A DNA stretch of 64,000 nt from CAWALV01 sp963782965 (GTDB lineage Bacteria > Actinomycetota > Actinomycetes > Acidothermales > Acidothermaceae): positions 496,001 through 560,000 of the forward strand of contig CAWALV010000002.1 in assembly GCA_963782965.1 (NCBI GenBank), read 5' to 3'. Numbering within the stretch: the first letter of the stretch is position 1; each line of letters opens with the position of its first letter. Shown in pieces: positions 16,441 through 24,741 of this stretch. Position numbers and translations under genes: made by a program. The notes beneath the pieces are model-generated. The model was not told where the DNA came from, searched no databases, and saw only the letters and a program-made list of their open reading frames with translations.

Positions 16441-17420
16441 AGGCGTAGGCCTCCGGTGCGGCGCCGCCCGGTCCGGGCCAGACCTCGTCGAGGCGGGCGA
16501 GCGCCTTCTCGTCGAGTTCGAGGTCGAGCGCCCGCAACGCGCCGTCCAGCTGATCGATGGTGCGCGGCCCGATGATCGGGGCGGTTACGGCGGGTTGGTG
16601 CAGTAGCCAGGCGAGTGCCACGTTCGCCGGGTCTTCGCCGAACTCGTCGCAGAACGCTTCGTAGCCTTCGACTGCGTCGCGCAACTCGGCGAGCGTGTCG
16701 GCCGCGCGTCCGCTGGCGCTGCGCCCCTGGTCGCGGCCCTCGCGCTGCTTGCGCAGGATGCCTCCGAGCAGCCCGCCGTGCAGCGGGCTCCACGGGATGA
16801 CGCCGAGCCCGTAGTCGAGCGCGGCGGGCAGCACTTCGAGTTCGATGCTTCGCTCGGCCAGGTTGTACAGGGACTGCTCTGCGACGAGGCCGTTGTAGTT
16901 GCGGCGTCGCGCGGCTTCCTGCGCCTTGGCGATGTGCCAGCCGGCGAAGTTCGACGAGCCGGCGTAGACGATCTTCCCTTGGGTGCGAAGGACGTCGAAG
17001 GCTTCCCAGAATCTCATCCCACGGCGTCGCGCGGTCGATGTGGTGCATCTGGTACAGGTCGATGTAGTCGGTCTGCAACCGCTTGAGCGAGGCCTCGCAA
17101 GCCCGGCGGATGTTCAGCGCGGACAGCTTGCCTTCGTTGGGCCACTCGCCCATGTCGCCGTACAGCTTCGTGGCGATCACGGTACGTTCGCGGCGCCCGC
17201 CGCCGCGGGAGAACCAATTCCCGATGATCGACTCCGTGCGACCGCGGTTCTCACCCCAGCCGTAGACGTTCGCGGTGTCGAAGAAGTTGATCCCGTGCTC
17301 GTGGGCGCGGTCCATGATCGCGTGGCTCTCGTCGACCTCGGTGGTCACGCCGAAGTTCATCGTGCCGAGGCACAGGCGGCTCACTCGCAGGCCGGTCCGG
17401 CCCAGGTTCGTGTACTCCAT
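16436..17420 (-). pseudogene. Aldo/keto reductase, interrupted by one frameshift
   Basis: The two halves together make a full-length reductase of about 327 residues. The first part reads MEYTNLGRTGLRVSRLCLGTMNFG with catalytic-site FFDTANVYGWGENRGRTE and TKLYGD, ending PWDEI. The second part resumes WEAFDVLRTQGKIVYAGSSNFAGWHIA and ends at 16436. The frame changes at about 17010, where an extra T turns the expected GAGATCTGG into GAGATTCTGG. All family motifs survive on both sides, so a sequencing error or very recent mutation is likely. The protein would be an NADPH-dependent oxidoreductase of the YhdN/L-glyceraldehyde reductase group; substrate unknown. Confidence 0.8.
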
Positions 17421-17499
17421 ACCGCCACCCTGCCACGCAGTCGCCTGCTCCATACCAGCCGGGTCCGGCACCGGGCCGGGATCGCGTCGCGGCCGGCCG

Positions 17500-18711
17500 C
17501 TAGTGCGCCGCCGGCACCGGCGCGACGAGCACCGGCGCCGGAACGGACGGACGCCGGGCGGTCGCGACGCCCGCGACAGCGAGCGCGACGAAGAAGGGGA
17601 CGACGAGCATGGCGGTGTGCGAGCCGATGTGGTCGGCGAGGGCGCCGAGTGTGAACGGTGCTATCGCGACGGCGGCGCCGGAGCCGAGGGTTGCGTAGGA
17701 GAGGGCGAGGTCGGCGTGGCCCTCGGCGTAGCGAATCACTCGGGTGACGGCGAGCGGGTAGTGCAAAGCGACGCCGGCACCGGTCACCAGGAGCCCGATG
17801 AACGCCGGGACGGCACTGGACGCAGCCCAGAACAGCGCGAAGCCGACGAGTGTCAGACCGAAGGCGCCGAGCAGCAGCGTGTCGATGTGGTAGCGCAGCG
17901 CGAGCCGGCCGGAAAGCAGGCGCCCCAGCGTCATTCCGACGACGATCGCGGTGACCCCGGCCGTGGCGGTTCCCTTGGACAGGCCGTCGTGAGTGCGCAG
18001 CACGTCCGAACTCCAGATCGTGAGCGAGAACTCGATCGCCGTCGTCATGACAAGCACACCGCTCGCGCGCCAGAACTCGCGTGGTAGTCGAACTTTGGTG
18101 CGGGTGGCGTGCAACACCGCCGCGTTCGGGTCGTCGGGTGGCTGTACCGACCGGCCGAAGGCGAGGGCCATCGCGACGGCGAAGACGACCACCAGCAGCA
18201 TGCCGGCGCGCCACCCGAGGTGGAGCGCTATCGCCCCGGCGAGCAGCAGGGGCGCGAAGATGCCGAGACCGGAGCCGAGGCCGGTGCCCTCGGTGACCGC
18301 CGCGCCACCGGCGGAGCCCGCGTGATGCGCGGTCAGGATCGCCGCCCCGAGGTTGCACAACAGCGTGCCGCCAAAGCTGGCGATCACCGCCCCGGCGATG
18401 GTGACGGGCACGATGCGGCACGACGTCAAGACCAGCACGCCCGCGCACATCGTCGCCAAGCTGGACCACACCATCACCCGCCGGCCGAACCGTCGGACGA
18501 GCCGGGGCGCCACCAGGCCGACGGCCACCGAGCCAACCGCGAGGCCGGTGCCGTGCAGCGCAGAAATGGCCCGGCTGGTGTGTTCGTCGTCGCGCAGCAA
18601 GTCCACGGAAGGGGTGAACGAGTACAGGAAGTAGCCGAACAACGCGAACTGGCTGTAGGCGAGCCAGGTGACCCGGTCGCGGACCAACGTCGTATGAGCG
18701 GGGGAGTTCAC
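17500..18711 (-). CDS. MFS transporter
   Basis: The 403-residue major facilitator protein has about twelve hydrophobic segments. The first is WLAYSQFALFGYFLYSFTPSV, and a conserved loop APRLVRRFGRRVMVW follows helix two. The GTG at 18711 (MNSPAHTTLVRDRVTWLAYSQF) is chosen because the upstream in-frame sequence is only translated tandem repeat. It follows serC on the same strand after about 100 bases. Its substrate cannot be inferred. Confidence 0.85.
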   Translation of the reverse strand: MNSPAHTTLVRDRVTWLAYSQFALFGYFLYSFTPSVDLLRDDEHTSRAISALHGTGLAVGSVAVGLVAPRLVRRFGRRVMVWSSLATMCAGVLVLTSCRIVPVTIAGAVIASFGGTLLCNLGAAILTAHHAGSAGGAAVTEGTGLGSGLGIFAPLLLAGAIALHLGWRAGMLLVVVFAVAMALAFGRSVQPPDDPNAAVLHATRTKVRLPREFWRASGVLVMTTAIEFSLTIWSSDVLRTHDGLSKGTATAGVTAIVVGMTLGRLLSGRLALRYHIDTLLLGAFGLTLVGFALFWAASSAVPAFIGLLVTGAGVALHYPLAVTRVIRYAEGHADLALSYATLGSGAAVAIAPFTLGALADHIGSHTAMLVVPFFVALAVAGVATARRPSVPAPVLVAPVPAAH

Positions 18712-18752
18712 GCCGCTTACATCGACAGAAGCGCCGATCAGCTGAGCCCCGC

Positions 18753-18824
18753 CGGCCAGGTCAGCCCTGCCAGTTGCGTCAGCCCTGCCGGTCAGGTCAG
18801 GCCGGCCAGTCAGGTCAGGCCGGC
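18753..18824. repeat. 18-bp tandem repeat over the serC 3' end
   Basis: Four degenerate 18-bp copies (for example cggtcaggtcaggccggc) lie between serC and the MFS gene and include the serC stop codon at 18810-18812. The unit length is a multiple of three and the repeat stays open in several frames. Confidence 0.75.
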
Positions 18825-19943
18825 CGTGACGAAGTCGATGCACGCCGTCAACGCTTCCACGTCGGCCGGATCGATGGCGGGGAACATCGCGATTCGCAGC
18901 TGGTTTCTGCCCAGCTTGCGGTAGGGCTCGGTGTCGAGGATCCCGTTCGCGCGGAGCACCTTCGCCACCTGGTCGGCGTCGATCGCATCGTCGAAGTCGA
19001 TCGTGCCGACGACGTGCGAACGCTCGTCGGGCGCTACGACGAACGGCGTCGCGTAGTCGCTCTTTTCGGCCCAGGTGTAGAGCCGCTGCGCGGAGTCGGC
19101 AGTGCGTCCGGTTGTGAACGCGAGACCGCCGTTGCCGTTCATCCAGTCGAGCTGGTCGGCCAACAACCACAACGTGACGAGCGCAGGAGTGTTGTACGTC
19201 TGGTCGAGGCGGCTGTTGTCGATCGCCGTCGTGAGGTCATACGACGTGGGAATCCACCGCCCGGACTCTTTGATCTTCGCGACCCGCTCGATCGCGGCGG
19301 GCGACATCACGGCGAGCCACAACCCGCCGTCCGAAGCAAAGCACTTCTGCGGTGAGAAGTAGTAGACGTCGGATTCGGTTACGTCGACCGGCAGACCACC
19401 GGCGGCCGATGTCGCGTCGACGATCACGAGCGCGCTGTCGTCGGCGCCCTCGACCCGCTTGATCGGCATCATCACGCCGGTGGAGGTCTCGTTGTGGGTG
19501 AGCGCGTAGGCGTCGATACCCGCCTCGGACGTCGGCCACGGGTGGGTGCCGGGGTCGGACTTCACGACGGTCGGCTCGGCGAGGAACGGCGCCGACTTGG
19601 CGGCCGCGGCGAACTTGCTGGAGAACTCACCGAAGCTCAGGTGCTGAGACCGCTCGCGGATGAGGTTGAAGGTGGCGATGTCCCAAAAGGCCGTTGCGCC
19701 ACCGTTGCCCAGCACGACCTCGTAGCCGTCAGGCAGGTCGAAGAGCTGGGTGAGACCTGCGCGCACCCGGCCGACGACGTTCTTCACCGCCGGGCGCCGA
19801 TGGGAGGTGCCGAGGAAGCTGGTCCCGGTGGCCGCGAGCGCGGCGACGGATTCCGGTCGGACCTTCGACGGACCGGAGCCGAACCGGCCGTCCTTGGGCT
19901 TGAGATCGGTCGGAATGTCGATCTTGGGGGTCGCGTCGGTCAC
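18810..19943 (-). CDS. serC: Phosphoserine aminotransferase
   Basis: SerC makes 3-phosphoserine from 3-phosphohydroxypyruvate and glutamate, and can also act in the vitamin B6 route that passes through 4-phosphohydroxy-threonine. The 377-residue protein shows FGSGPSKVRPE at the N-terminus, GNGGATAFWD for cofactor phosphate binding, VDATSAAGGLP with the cofactor aspartate, and the PLP-lysine in YYFSPQKCFASDGGLW. It is the long mycobacterial-type SerC. pdxH is about 1.5 kb away on the other strand, so B6-related enzymes are neighbours here. Confidence 0.95.
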   Translation of the reverse strand: MTDATPKIDIPTDLKPKDGRFGSGPSKVRPESVAALAATGTSFLGTSHRRPAVKNVVGRVRAGLTQLFDLPDGYEVVLGNGGATAFWDIATFNLIRERSQHLSFGEFSSKFAAAAKSAPFLAEPTVVKSDPGTHPWPTSEAGIDAYALTHNETSTGVMMPIKRVEGADDSALVIVDATSAAGGLPVDVTESDVYYFSPQKCFASDGGLWLAVMSPAAIERVAKIKESGRWIPTSYDLTTAIDNSRLDQTYNTPALVTLWLLADQLDWMNGNGGLAFTTGRTADSAQRLYTWAEKSDYATPFVVAPDERSHVVGTIDFDDAIDADQVAKVLRANGILDTEPYRKLGRNQLRIAMFPAIDPADVEALTACIDFVTAGLT

Positions 19944-20128
19944 GGAAAGCTCCCTGGTCGGGCTTCGAGGGGGATCGGCGACGCTGCCGTGCGCCCATTG
20001 TCGCAGGTTTCAGGCAGCCGTAGCCGCCCGGGCCCGCGATAACGCCGAGCATCCTGCGACGGCGCGACGGCGCGACGGTATGCCGGCGTCAGGGCCGGCG
20101 GACTGTCGCGCGCCGGCCGGCCGATCGC

Positions 20129-21232
20129 TCAGGCGTGGCGCTGAGCGACGTCCCAGCCCGGCACGGACGACGGCGGGCGGGTGCTCGGCCCGATGTAGTT
20201 GGCGGTCGGTCGCACCAGCCTGCCGGTGCGCTTCTGCTCGAGCACGTGCGCGCTCCAGCCGGCCACCCGGGCGCAGGTGAACATCGCGGCGAACATGTGC
20301 GCCGGCACTTGCGCGAGGTCGAGCATGAGCGCCGCCCAGAACTCGACGTTGGTCTCGATGGGGCGGTCGGGTCGCCGGGTGCGAAGCTCGGTCAGCGCCG
20401 CCTGCTCCAGTGCGGCCGCGGCCTCGTAGTGCGGCGAGTTGAGCTCCTTGGCGGTGCGCCGGAGCACCCGCGCGCGAGGGTCTTCGGCGCGGTAGACCCG
20501 GTGACCGAAGCCCATCAGGCGCTCGTGGCGGTCAAGGATGCCCTTGATGTAACCCTCGGCGTCGCCGGTCTTCTCGACGTCCTCGACCATGTGCAGCACC
20601 CGGGTCGGCGCGCCACCGTGCAGCGGCCCGGACATCGCGCCGATCGCCGCCGACAGCGACGCGGCGACATCGGCGCCCGTCGAGGCGACCACCCGGGCGG
20701 TGAACGTCGAGGCATTCATGCCGTGCTCGGCGGCCGACACCCAGTAGGCGTCGAGAGCCCTCGCCTGCAACGGGTCGACCTCGCCGTGCCAGCGCAGCAG
20801 GAACTGCTCGACGGCGGTACGGCCCTTGTCGACCTCCGCTTGCGGGACCGCCGGCAGATCGCCGCGCGCCGACTGCGCTACGTACGAGAGCGCGGTCACC
20901 GACGTCTGAGCCAGCTCGTCGCGCACCTGCGTGTCGTCGAGGTCGAGCACCGGCTTGAAGCCGAGTTGTGGCGCCAGCGTCGCGAGACCGGCCTGGACGT
21001 CGACCCGGACGTCACCGGAGTGCACGGGGAGTTCGAGGTTGTTGAAGGGCGGTAGTCCCGGGGTGAACGAGTTGTCGACGAGCAGGCCCCACACATCGCT
21101 GAAGGAGGTCTTGCCGACGAGACCTTCGATGTCGACGCCGCGATAGCGCAGCGACCCACCGTCCTTGTCCGGCTCGGCGATCTCGGTCTCGAACGCGACC
21201 ACGCCTTCTAGGCCGGGGATGAAATCTGCCAT
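20129..21232 (-). CDS. citA: Citrate synthase (short actinobacterial type, CitA-like)
   Basis: The 367-residue enzyme condenses acetyl-CoA and oxaloacetate. It carries the active-site regions SAAEHGMNASTFTARVVASTGAD, GPLHGGAP with the first histidine, and MGFGHRVYRAEDPRA with the second. The acidic catalytic site follows in the region NVEFWAALML. Length and sequence fit citrate synthase 2 of mycobacteria rather than the about 430-residue type II enzyme. The ATG at 21232 has gagggag upstream on the coding strand. The 190-base gap before pdxH holds the divergent promoters. Confidence 0.9.
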   Translation of the reverse strand: MADFIPGLEGVVAFETEIAEPDKDGGSLRYRGVDIEGLVGKTSFSDVWGLLVDNSFTPGLPPFNNLELPVHSGDVRVDVQAGLATLAPQLGFKPVLDLDDTQVRDELAQTSVTALSYVAQSARGDLPAVPQAEVDKGRTAVEQFLLRWHGEVDPLQARALDAYWVSAAEHGMNASTFTARVVASTGADVAASLSAAIGAMSGPLHGGAPTRVLHMVEDVEKTGDAEGYIKGILDRHERLMGFGHRVYRAEDPRARVLRRTAKELNSPHYEAAAALEQAALTELRTRRPDRPIETNVEFWAALMLDLAQVPAHMFAAMFTCARVAGWSAHVLEQKRTGRLVRPTANYIGPSTRPPSSVPGWDVAQRHA

Positions 21233-21423
21233 CAGCGTTGCTCCCTCTGCTTTCGTCGCTGCCCAAGTGTCCTCGCCTGCCTGCGCACCGCTCAGCGGCC
21301 TCAGCCATTCTCCCCGCTGCGGCGGGTCGTGCGAGCGGCGGGGGCAACTTCGGGCCGGCAATATCTCGCGATGTTCAGCCCGGGCGAATCGCGGGGCAAT
21401 TCGGCGTACGGGATGATCAGACC

Positions 21424-22179
21424 ATGTCTCACGACGACGTAGGGCCGCTGGACGACAATTCCGGCAGCGACCCAGCCGTCGATTCAGCCGGCAGCGCGGC
21501 AGGGCAGCGCGAGGTCGCCCCCGCGGGCCCGGCCCGGCTCGCGGCATTGCGGGCGCACTACGCCGACGTCGGGCTCGACGAGGCAGCGCTCGACCCTGAC
21601 CCGATCGTCCAGTTCTCCCGGTGGCTCGACGAGGTGCTGGAGTTGGGTGTGCCCGAGCCGAACGCCATGGTGCTCTCGACTGTTGCGCGCGACGGGCAGC
21701 CGAGCAGCCGGCACGTCTTGCTGAAGGGCCTGGACGCCGGCGGCTTCGTGTTCTTCACCAACTACGGTTCGCGCAAGGGAACGGAGCTGGCCGCGAACCC
21801 ACGCGCCAGCTTGTGCTTTCCCTGGTCTTGCATCGGTCGCCAGGTGGTGGTGACCGGCGTCGCGAGCAGCGTCAGTCGCGCCGAGACAGTCGCGTATTTC
21901 GAGCAGCGACCGCGCGATTCGCAGCTCGGCGCCTGGGCGAGCGAGGGGCAGTCAAGGGTCGTTGCCGGCCGCGATTGGCTCGACGCTCGGTTCGCCGAGG
22001 TAGCGGAACGATTCACCGGCGTCGAGGAGATTCCCGCACCCGAGTACTGGGGTGGCTACCGGGTCACGCCCTACACCCTCGAGTTCTGGCAGGGGCGCCG
22101 GTCGCGGATGCACGACCGGCTGCGGTACCGGCATGACGACCTCGCCGAGCCCTGGATCGTCGAGCGCTTGTCGCCCTGA
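21424..22179 (+). CDS. pdxH: Pyridoxamine 5'-phosphate oxidase
   Basis: PdxH oxidises pyridoxamine or pyridoxine 5'-phosphate to PLP with FMN and oxygen. The 251-residue protein has a 35-residue disordered start and then the full family sequence. Visible motifs are PNAMVLSTVARDGQPSSRHVLLKGLDAGGFVFFTNYGSRKG (FMN binding), LCFPW, VVVTGVASSVSRAETVAYFEQRPRDSQLGAWAS and the C-terminal WGGYRVTPYTLEFWQGRRSRMHDR with RLSP at the end. It neighbours serC, which can feed the same cofactor pathway. Confidence 0.95.
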   Translation: MSHDDVGPLDDNSGSDPAVDSAGSAAGQREVAPAGPARLAALRAHYADVGLDEAALDPDPIVQFSRWLDEVLELGVPEPNAMVLSTVARDGQPSSRHVLLKGLDAGGFVFFTNYGSRKGTELAANPRASLCFPWSCIGRQVVVTGVASSVSRAETVAYFEQRPRDSQLGAWASEGQSRVVAGRDWLDARFAEVAERFTGVEEIPAPEYWGGYRVTPYTLEFWQGRRSRMHDRLRYRHDDLAEPWIVERLSP

Positions 22180-22980
22180 TCACTGCGTGGGTGCCGGGCT
22201 CAGCGTGGACGGGTCGACCTCGAACCAGGTCGCCTCGGCGTGTGCGAGCAACTCGCCGTCAGCGCTGTAGAGGGCGGACGCCGTGAACGCCTTGCGGCCG
22301 TCGCGACCCCGCAACTGACCCATCACCACGCAGCGCCGGCCCGGTACGGGCGTCGCCAGCACGTTGGCGGCCATCCGGCCGAGCACCATCGGGCGACCAG
22401 CCAGGCTGGTCGACCAGCCGCCCGGGCAGTCCAGCGCCGCCCAGACGAAGCGCGCGGCCAACCGTTCCCCGTCCGCACCCTCGTCCGCACCCTCGGTCAG
22501 CGACGGGTGCGGTCGCCAGGCTGCCGCCACGAGCGGGTCGGTGGTCGAGCCGGCGGTCACGCTGCCCGGCGCAAGCCGCAACCCGTCGCCGTCCGCCCGG
22601 TCCAGCCCGCAGACGAAACACGTCGGGAAGGGGTGGTCGACGAGGCCGGCATAGCGCGCCGCGGCTGCCTGTGCGTCGTCGAAGCCGACCGGCGGCGGCG
22701 GGGGCGCGGCAAGTCGGGTAGCACGTGCCGTCGCGAGAAGCGTGCCCCCGTGAGCGAGCGAGACCTCCCCGGTTGCGGTCAGGGCGGCAGCGAGAGGGAC
22801 GCCGAGAGGTGGCGGCTTTCGCAACGTGACCTCGACGTGGGGCTCGTCGTCCGTCACCCGCACGTAGGGCGCGACCCGGCCTGCGAGGTAGCCGCCGTTC
22901 GCCGACCGAGGTGGGCCGCAGAACCGTGGCGCCACGACGAAGGAATCGAGGTACTCGCCGAGATCTGCCGTGTCGGTCAC
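22180..22980 (-). CDS. Acyl-CoA thioesterase-like (double hotdog) protein
   Basis: The 266-residue protein has the opening VVAPRFCGPPRSANGGYLAGRVA and a second-half sequence (RFVWAALDCPGGWS, VLATPVPGRRCVVMGQLRGRDGRKAFTASALYSADGELLAHAEATWFEVD) that resembles tandem hotdog thioesterases. Substrate unknown. The GTG at 22980 overlaps the TGA of the upstream glycosylase gene (GTGA), so the pair is translationally coupled and longer in-frame readings upstream are unlikely to be real. Confidence 0.75.
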   Translation of the reverse strand: MTDTADLGEYLDSFVVAPRFCGPPRSANGGYLAGRVAPYVRVTDDEPHVEVTLRKPPPLGVPLAAALTATGEVSLAHGGTLLATARATRLAAPPPPPVGFDDAQAAAARYAGLVDHPFPTCFVCGLDRADGDGLRLAPGSVTAGSTTDPLVAAAWRPHPSLTEGADEGADGERLAARFVWAALDCPGGWSTSLAGRPMVLGRMAANVLATPVPGRRCVVMGQLRGRDGRKAFTASALYSADGELLAHAEATWFEVDPSTLSPAPTQ

Positions 22981-23660
22981 GCGAGGACCTGCGCTGCCAC
23001 GCGGAGATCCGCCACGAAGCCCGCGTAGGCGCCTTCCCGGTCGTCGGCTCGCAGCACCGCTGACGGATGGATGGTGGGGAGAAGGAACCGGTTGGCGCGT
23101 GCGGCCTCCTCGTTCTCGCGTACCGGCCATTCGATCAGCACTCCGCGCGACTTGGTCACCCGAAAGCTCGGACCCATCAGCGCCTTCCCGGCCGTCGCTC
23201 CCAGCGCCACGATGACGTCGGGATCGAGGATGTCCAGCTCTGCCGTCAGCCACGGACGGCATGCGACCACCTCGCGCTGGTCCGGTGTCTGGTGAATGCG
23301 CCGCTTGCCCGGCCCGCTCTGCGCGAACTTGAAGTGCTTGACCGCGTTGGTGACGTAGGCGTCGGCTCGCTCGATCCCGGCCTCCACCAGCGCGCGGTCG
23401 AGAAGGTTGCCTGCGGGGCCAACGAACGGCGCACCACGGCGGTCCTCTTGGTCGCCGGGTTGTTCACCGACGAAGACGATTCTGGCCGTTGCGGAACCTG
23501 AGCTGAACACGGTCTGTGTCGCGTTCCGATACAGATGGCAGCCGCGGCACCCCTGCGCGGCGAGCCGAAGACCCTCCAGCGTTGCGCCGTCGGGCACCCA
23601 CTCCTGCGCGCCGGCGAAGTCGTCGTCACGGGCCTTCGCCGCAGCCGAGTCGTTGGCCAT
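22977..23660 (-). CDS. udgX: UdgX-type uracil-DNA glycosylase
   Basis: This 227-residue protein of the family 4/UdgX group has motif A GEQPGDQEDRRGAPFVGPAG, the CRGC pair for the iron-sulfur cluster, another Cys in VVACRPWL, and motif B HPSAVLR. Between them it carries the loop GKRRIHQTP. The KRRIH loop defines UdgX, in which that histidine forms a covalent bond with the uracil site in DNA instead of releasing the product. The protein therefore likely binds uracil-containing DNA tightly or irreversibly, a repair or damage-marking role. An upstream ATG at 23672 is an alternative start. Confidence 0.88.
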   Translation of the reverse strand: MANDSAAAKARDDDFAGAQEWVPDGATLEGLRLAAQGCRGCHLYRNATQTVFSSGSATARIVFVGEQPGDQEDRRGAPFVGPAGNLLDRALVEAGIERADAYVTNAVKHFKFAQSGPGKRRIHQTPDQREVVACRPWLTAELDILDPDVIVALGATAGKALMGPSFRVTKSRGVLIEWPVRENEEAARANRFLLPTIHPSAVLRADDREGAYAGFVADLRVAAQVLA

Positions 23661-23782
23661 AGTCGCGACCATACGTCGAAAGGCCGATGGCATCCACCGC
23701 GAGTGAACGGGGGCCTGAGCGGGAATCACTTCAGATGCCCAACGGTGCCAAGTGCGGCACGCGCGGCGCGAGGAGGTTCGCC

Positions 23783-24031
23783 ATGAAGAAGCACGCAGCC
23801 GAAGACCAGCAGCCTCAAGAGTCCATGGCCGCGCGCGCCTTGAAGAAGGGCCCGCTGCCCGGAACCCACGACGACTCGGAGCTGATCGGCGAGGAGAACG
23901 AGCCCAAGGCGCAGAACCGCGACGACGACCGCACCCGTCAAGGCGTCACGATCCCCTCTCGCGGCGTCGGCTCGCTGCCGGCACCCGATGGCACGCCACG
24001 GGACGACCCGGGCGAGCGTCACCAGCGGTGA
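23783..24031 (+). CDS. Small hydrophilic protein of unknown function
   Basis: An 82-residue, highly charged protein (MKKHAAEDQQPQESMAARALKKGPLPGTHDDSELIGEENEPKAQ). A strong aggagg ribosome-binding site lies seven bases before the ATG, which supports it as a real gene. It has no membrane segment or recognised motif and looks disordered. The gene ends inside a terminator hairpin. Confidence 0.65.
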   Translation: MKKHAAEDQQPQESMAARALKKGPLPGTHDDSELIGEENEPKAQNRDDDRTRQGVTIPSRGVGSLPAPDGTPRDDPGERHQR

Positions 24032-24049
24032 GCATCCACCGCTGGTGAC
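24018..24049. terminator. Terminator hairpin between convergent genes
   Basis: A perfect 13-bp stem, gtcaccagcggtg paired with caccgctggtgac, has a six-base loop. It overlaps the stop of the small hydrophilic protein gene and lies about 20 bases before the stop of the convergent phosphatase gene, so it could serve both. Confidence 0.8.
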
Positions 24050-24069
24050 CTACGTGTCGGGGCATCCCG

Positions 24070-24681
24070 TCAGCTGAGCGCCGCGACGACGTTCCATCGC
24101 TGTACGACAGGTTCGTCGTGCTCGAAGCCGAGCACCGAAACGCTTGCGGTGTCCAACGCGAACGACGCACCGGCCGCCGCTGGCAAATGCAGCCACCGGG
24201 CGACCAGGACACGCAGCAGGTGCCCGTGCGAGACAAGCACCACGTCTCCGGCGTCCAACAACGGCATGACTCGTTCGATCACCGCGTCAACGCGTGCCGA
24301 CACGTCGTCGATGGTTTCGCCGGTCGTCGAGTTCCCGATGCGGACGCCGTCGCGCCAGAGGAACCAGCCGGGGTGCCGATGCCTGATCTCATCGGTCGTC
24401 AGGCCCTCGCACGCGCCGTAGTCCCACTCCTGGAGATCCGGGTCGGCCTCGATGCCGGGCAGGCCGGCGAGTTCGGCCGTGCGCCACGCTCGAATCAGGG
24501 GGCTCGCGAGCGTTCGGGTGATGCGGCCCGGGCCGCGTTCCGCCGCGATCAGCGGCGCAACGTTTCTCGCCTGCGCTTCACCCCGCGCCGTGAGTTGGAC
24601 GTCGGTGCGGCCGGTGTGACGGCCGGTCGCGCTCCACTCGGTCTCACCGTGCCGCAGCAGGACAATCTCGCCCGATGTCAT
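24070..24681 (-). CDS. Histidine phosphatase family protein (phosphoglycerate mutase-like)
   Basis: The 203-residue protein has the catalytic phosphohistidine motif LLRHGETEWS at residues about 8-17, the second-histidine region VVLVSHGHLLRVLVARWL, and the acid in YGACEGLTTDEIR. This is the short cofactor-independent family of broad phosphatases (CobC/GpmB group). The substrate is unclear; sugar phosphates are common. The ATG at 24681 is chosen because the longer frame upstream has no family similarity. Confidence 0.9.
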   Translation of the reverse strand: MTSGEIVLLRHGETEWSATGRHTGRTDVQLTARGEAQARNVAPLIAAERGPGRITRTLASPLIRAWRTAELAGLPGIEADPDLQEWDYGACEGLTTDEIRHRHPGWFLWRDGVRIGNSTTGETIDDVSARVDAVIERVMPLLDAGDVVLVSHGHLLRVLVARWLHLPAAAGASFALDTASVSVLGFEHDEPVVQRWNVVAALS

Positions 24682-24741
24682 GGGTGACGACGCTAACCGA
24701 GTGGAAAGCGCCGGGCGCCACCGGTTGTCAGCCGATAATCG

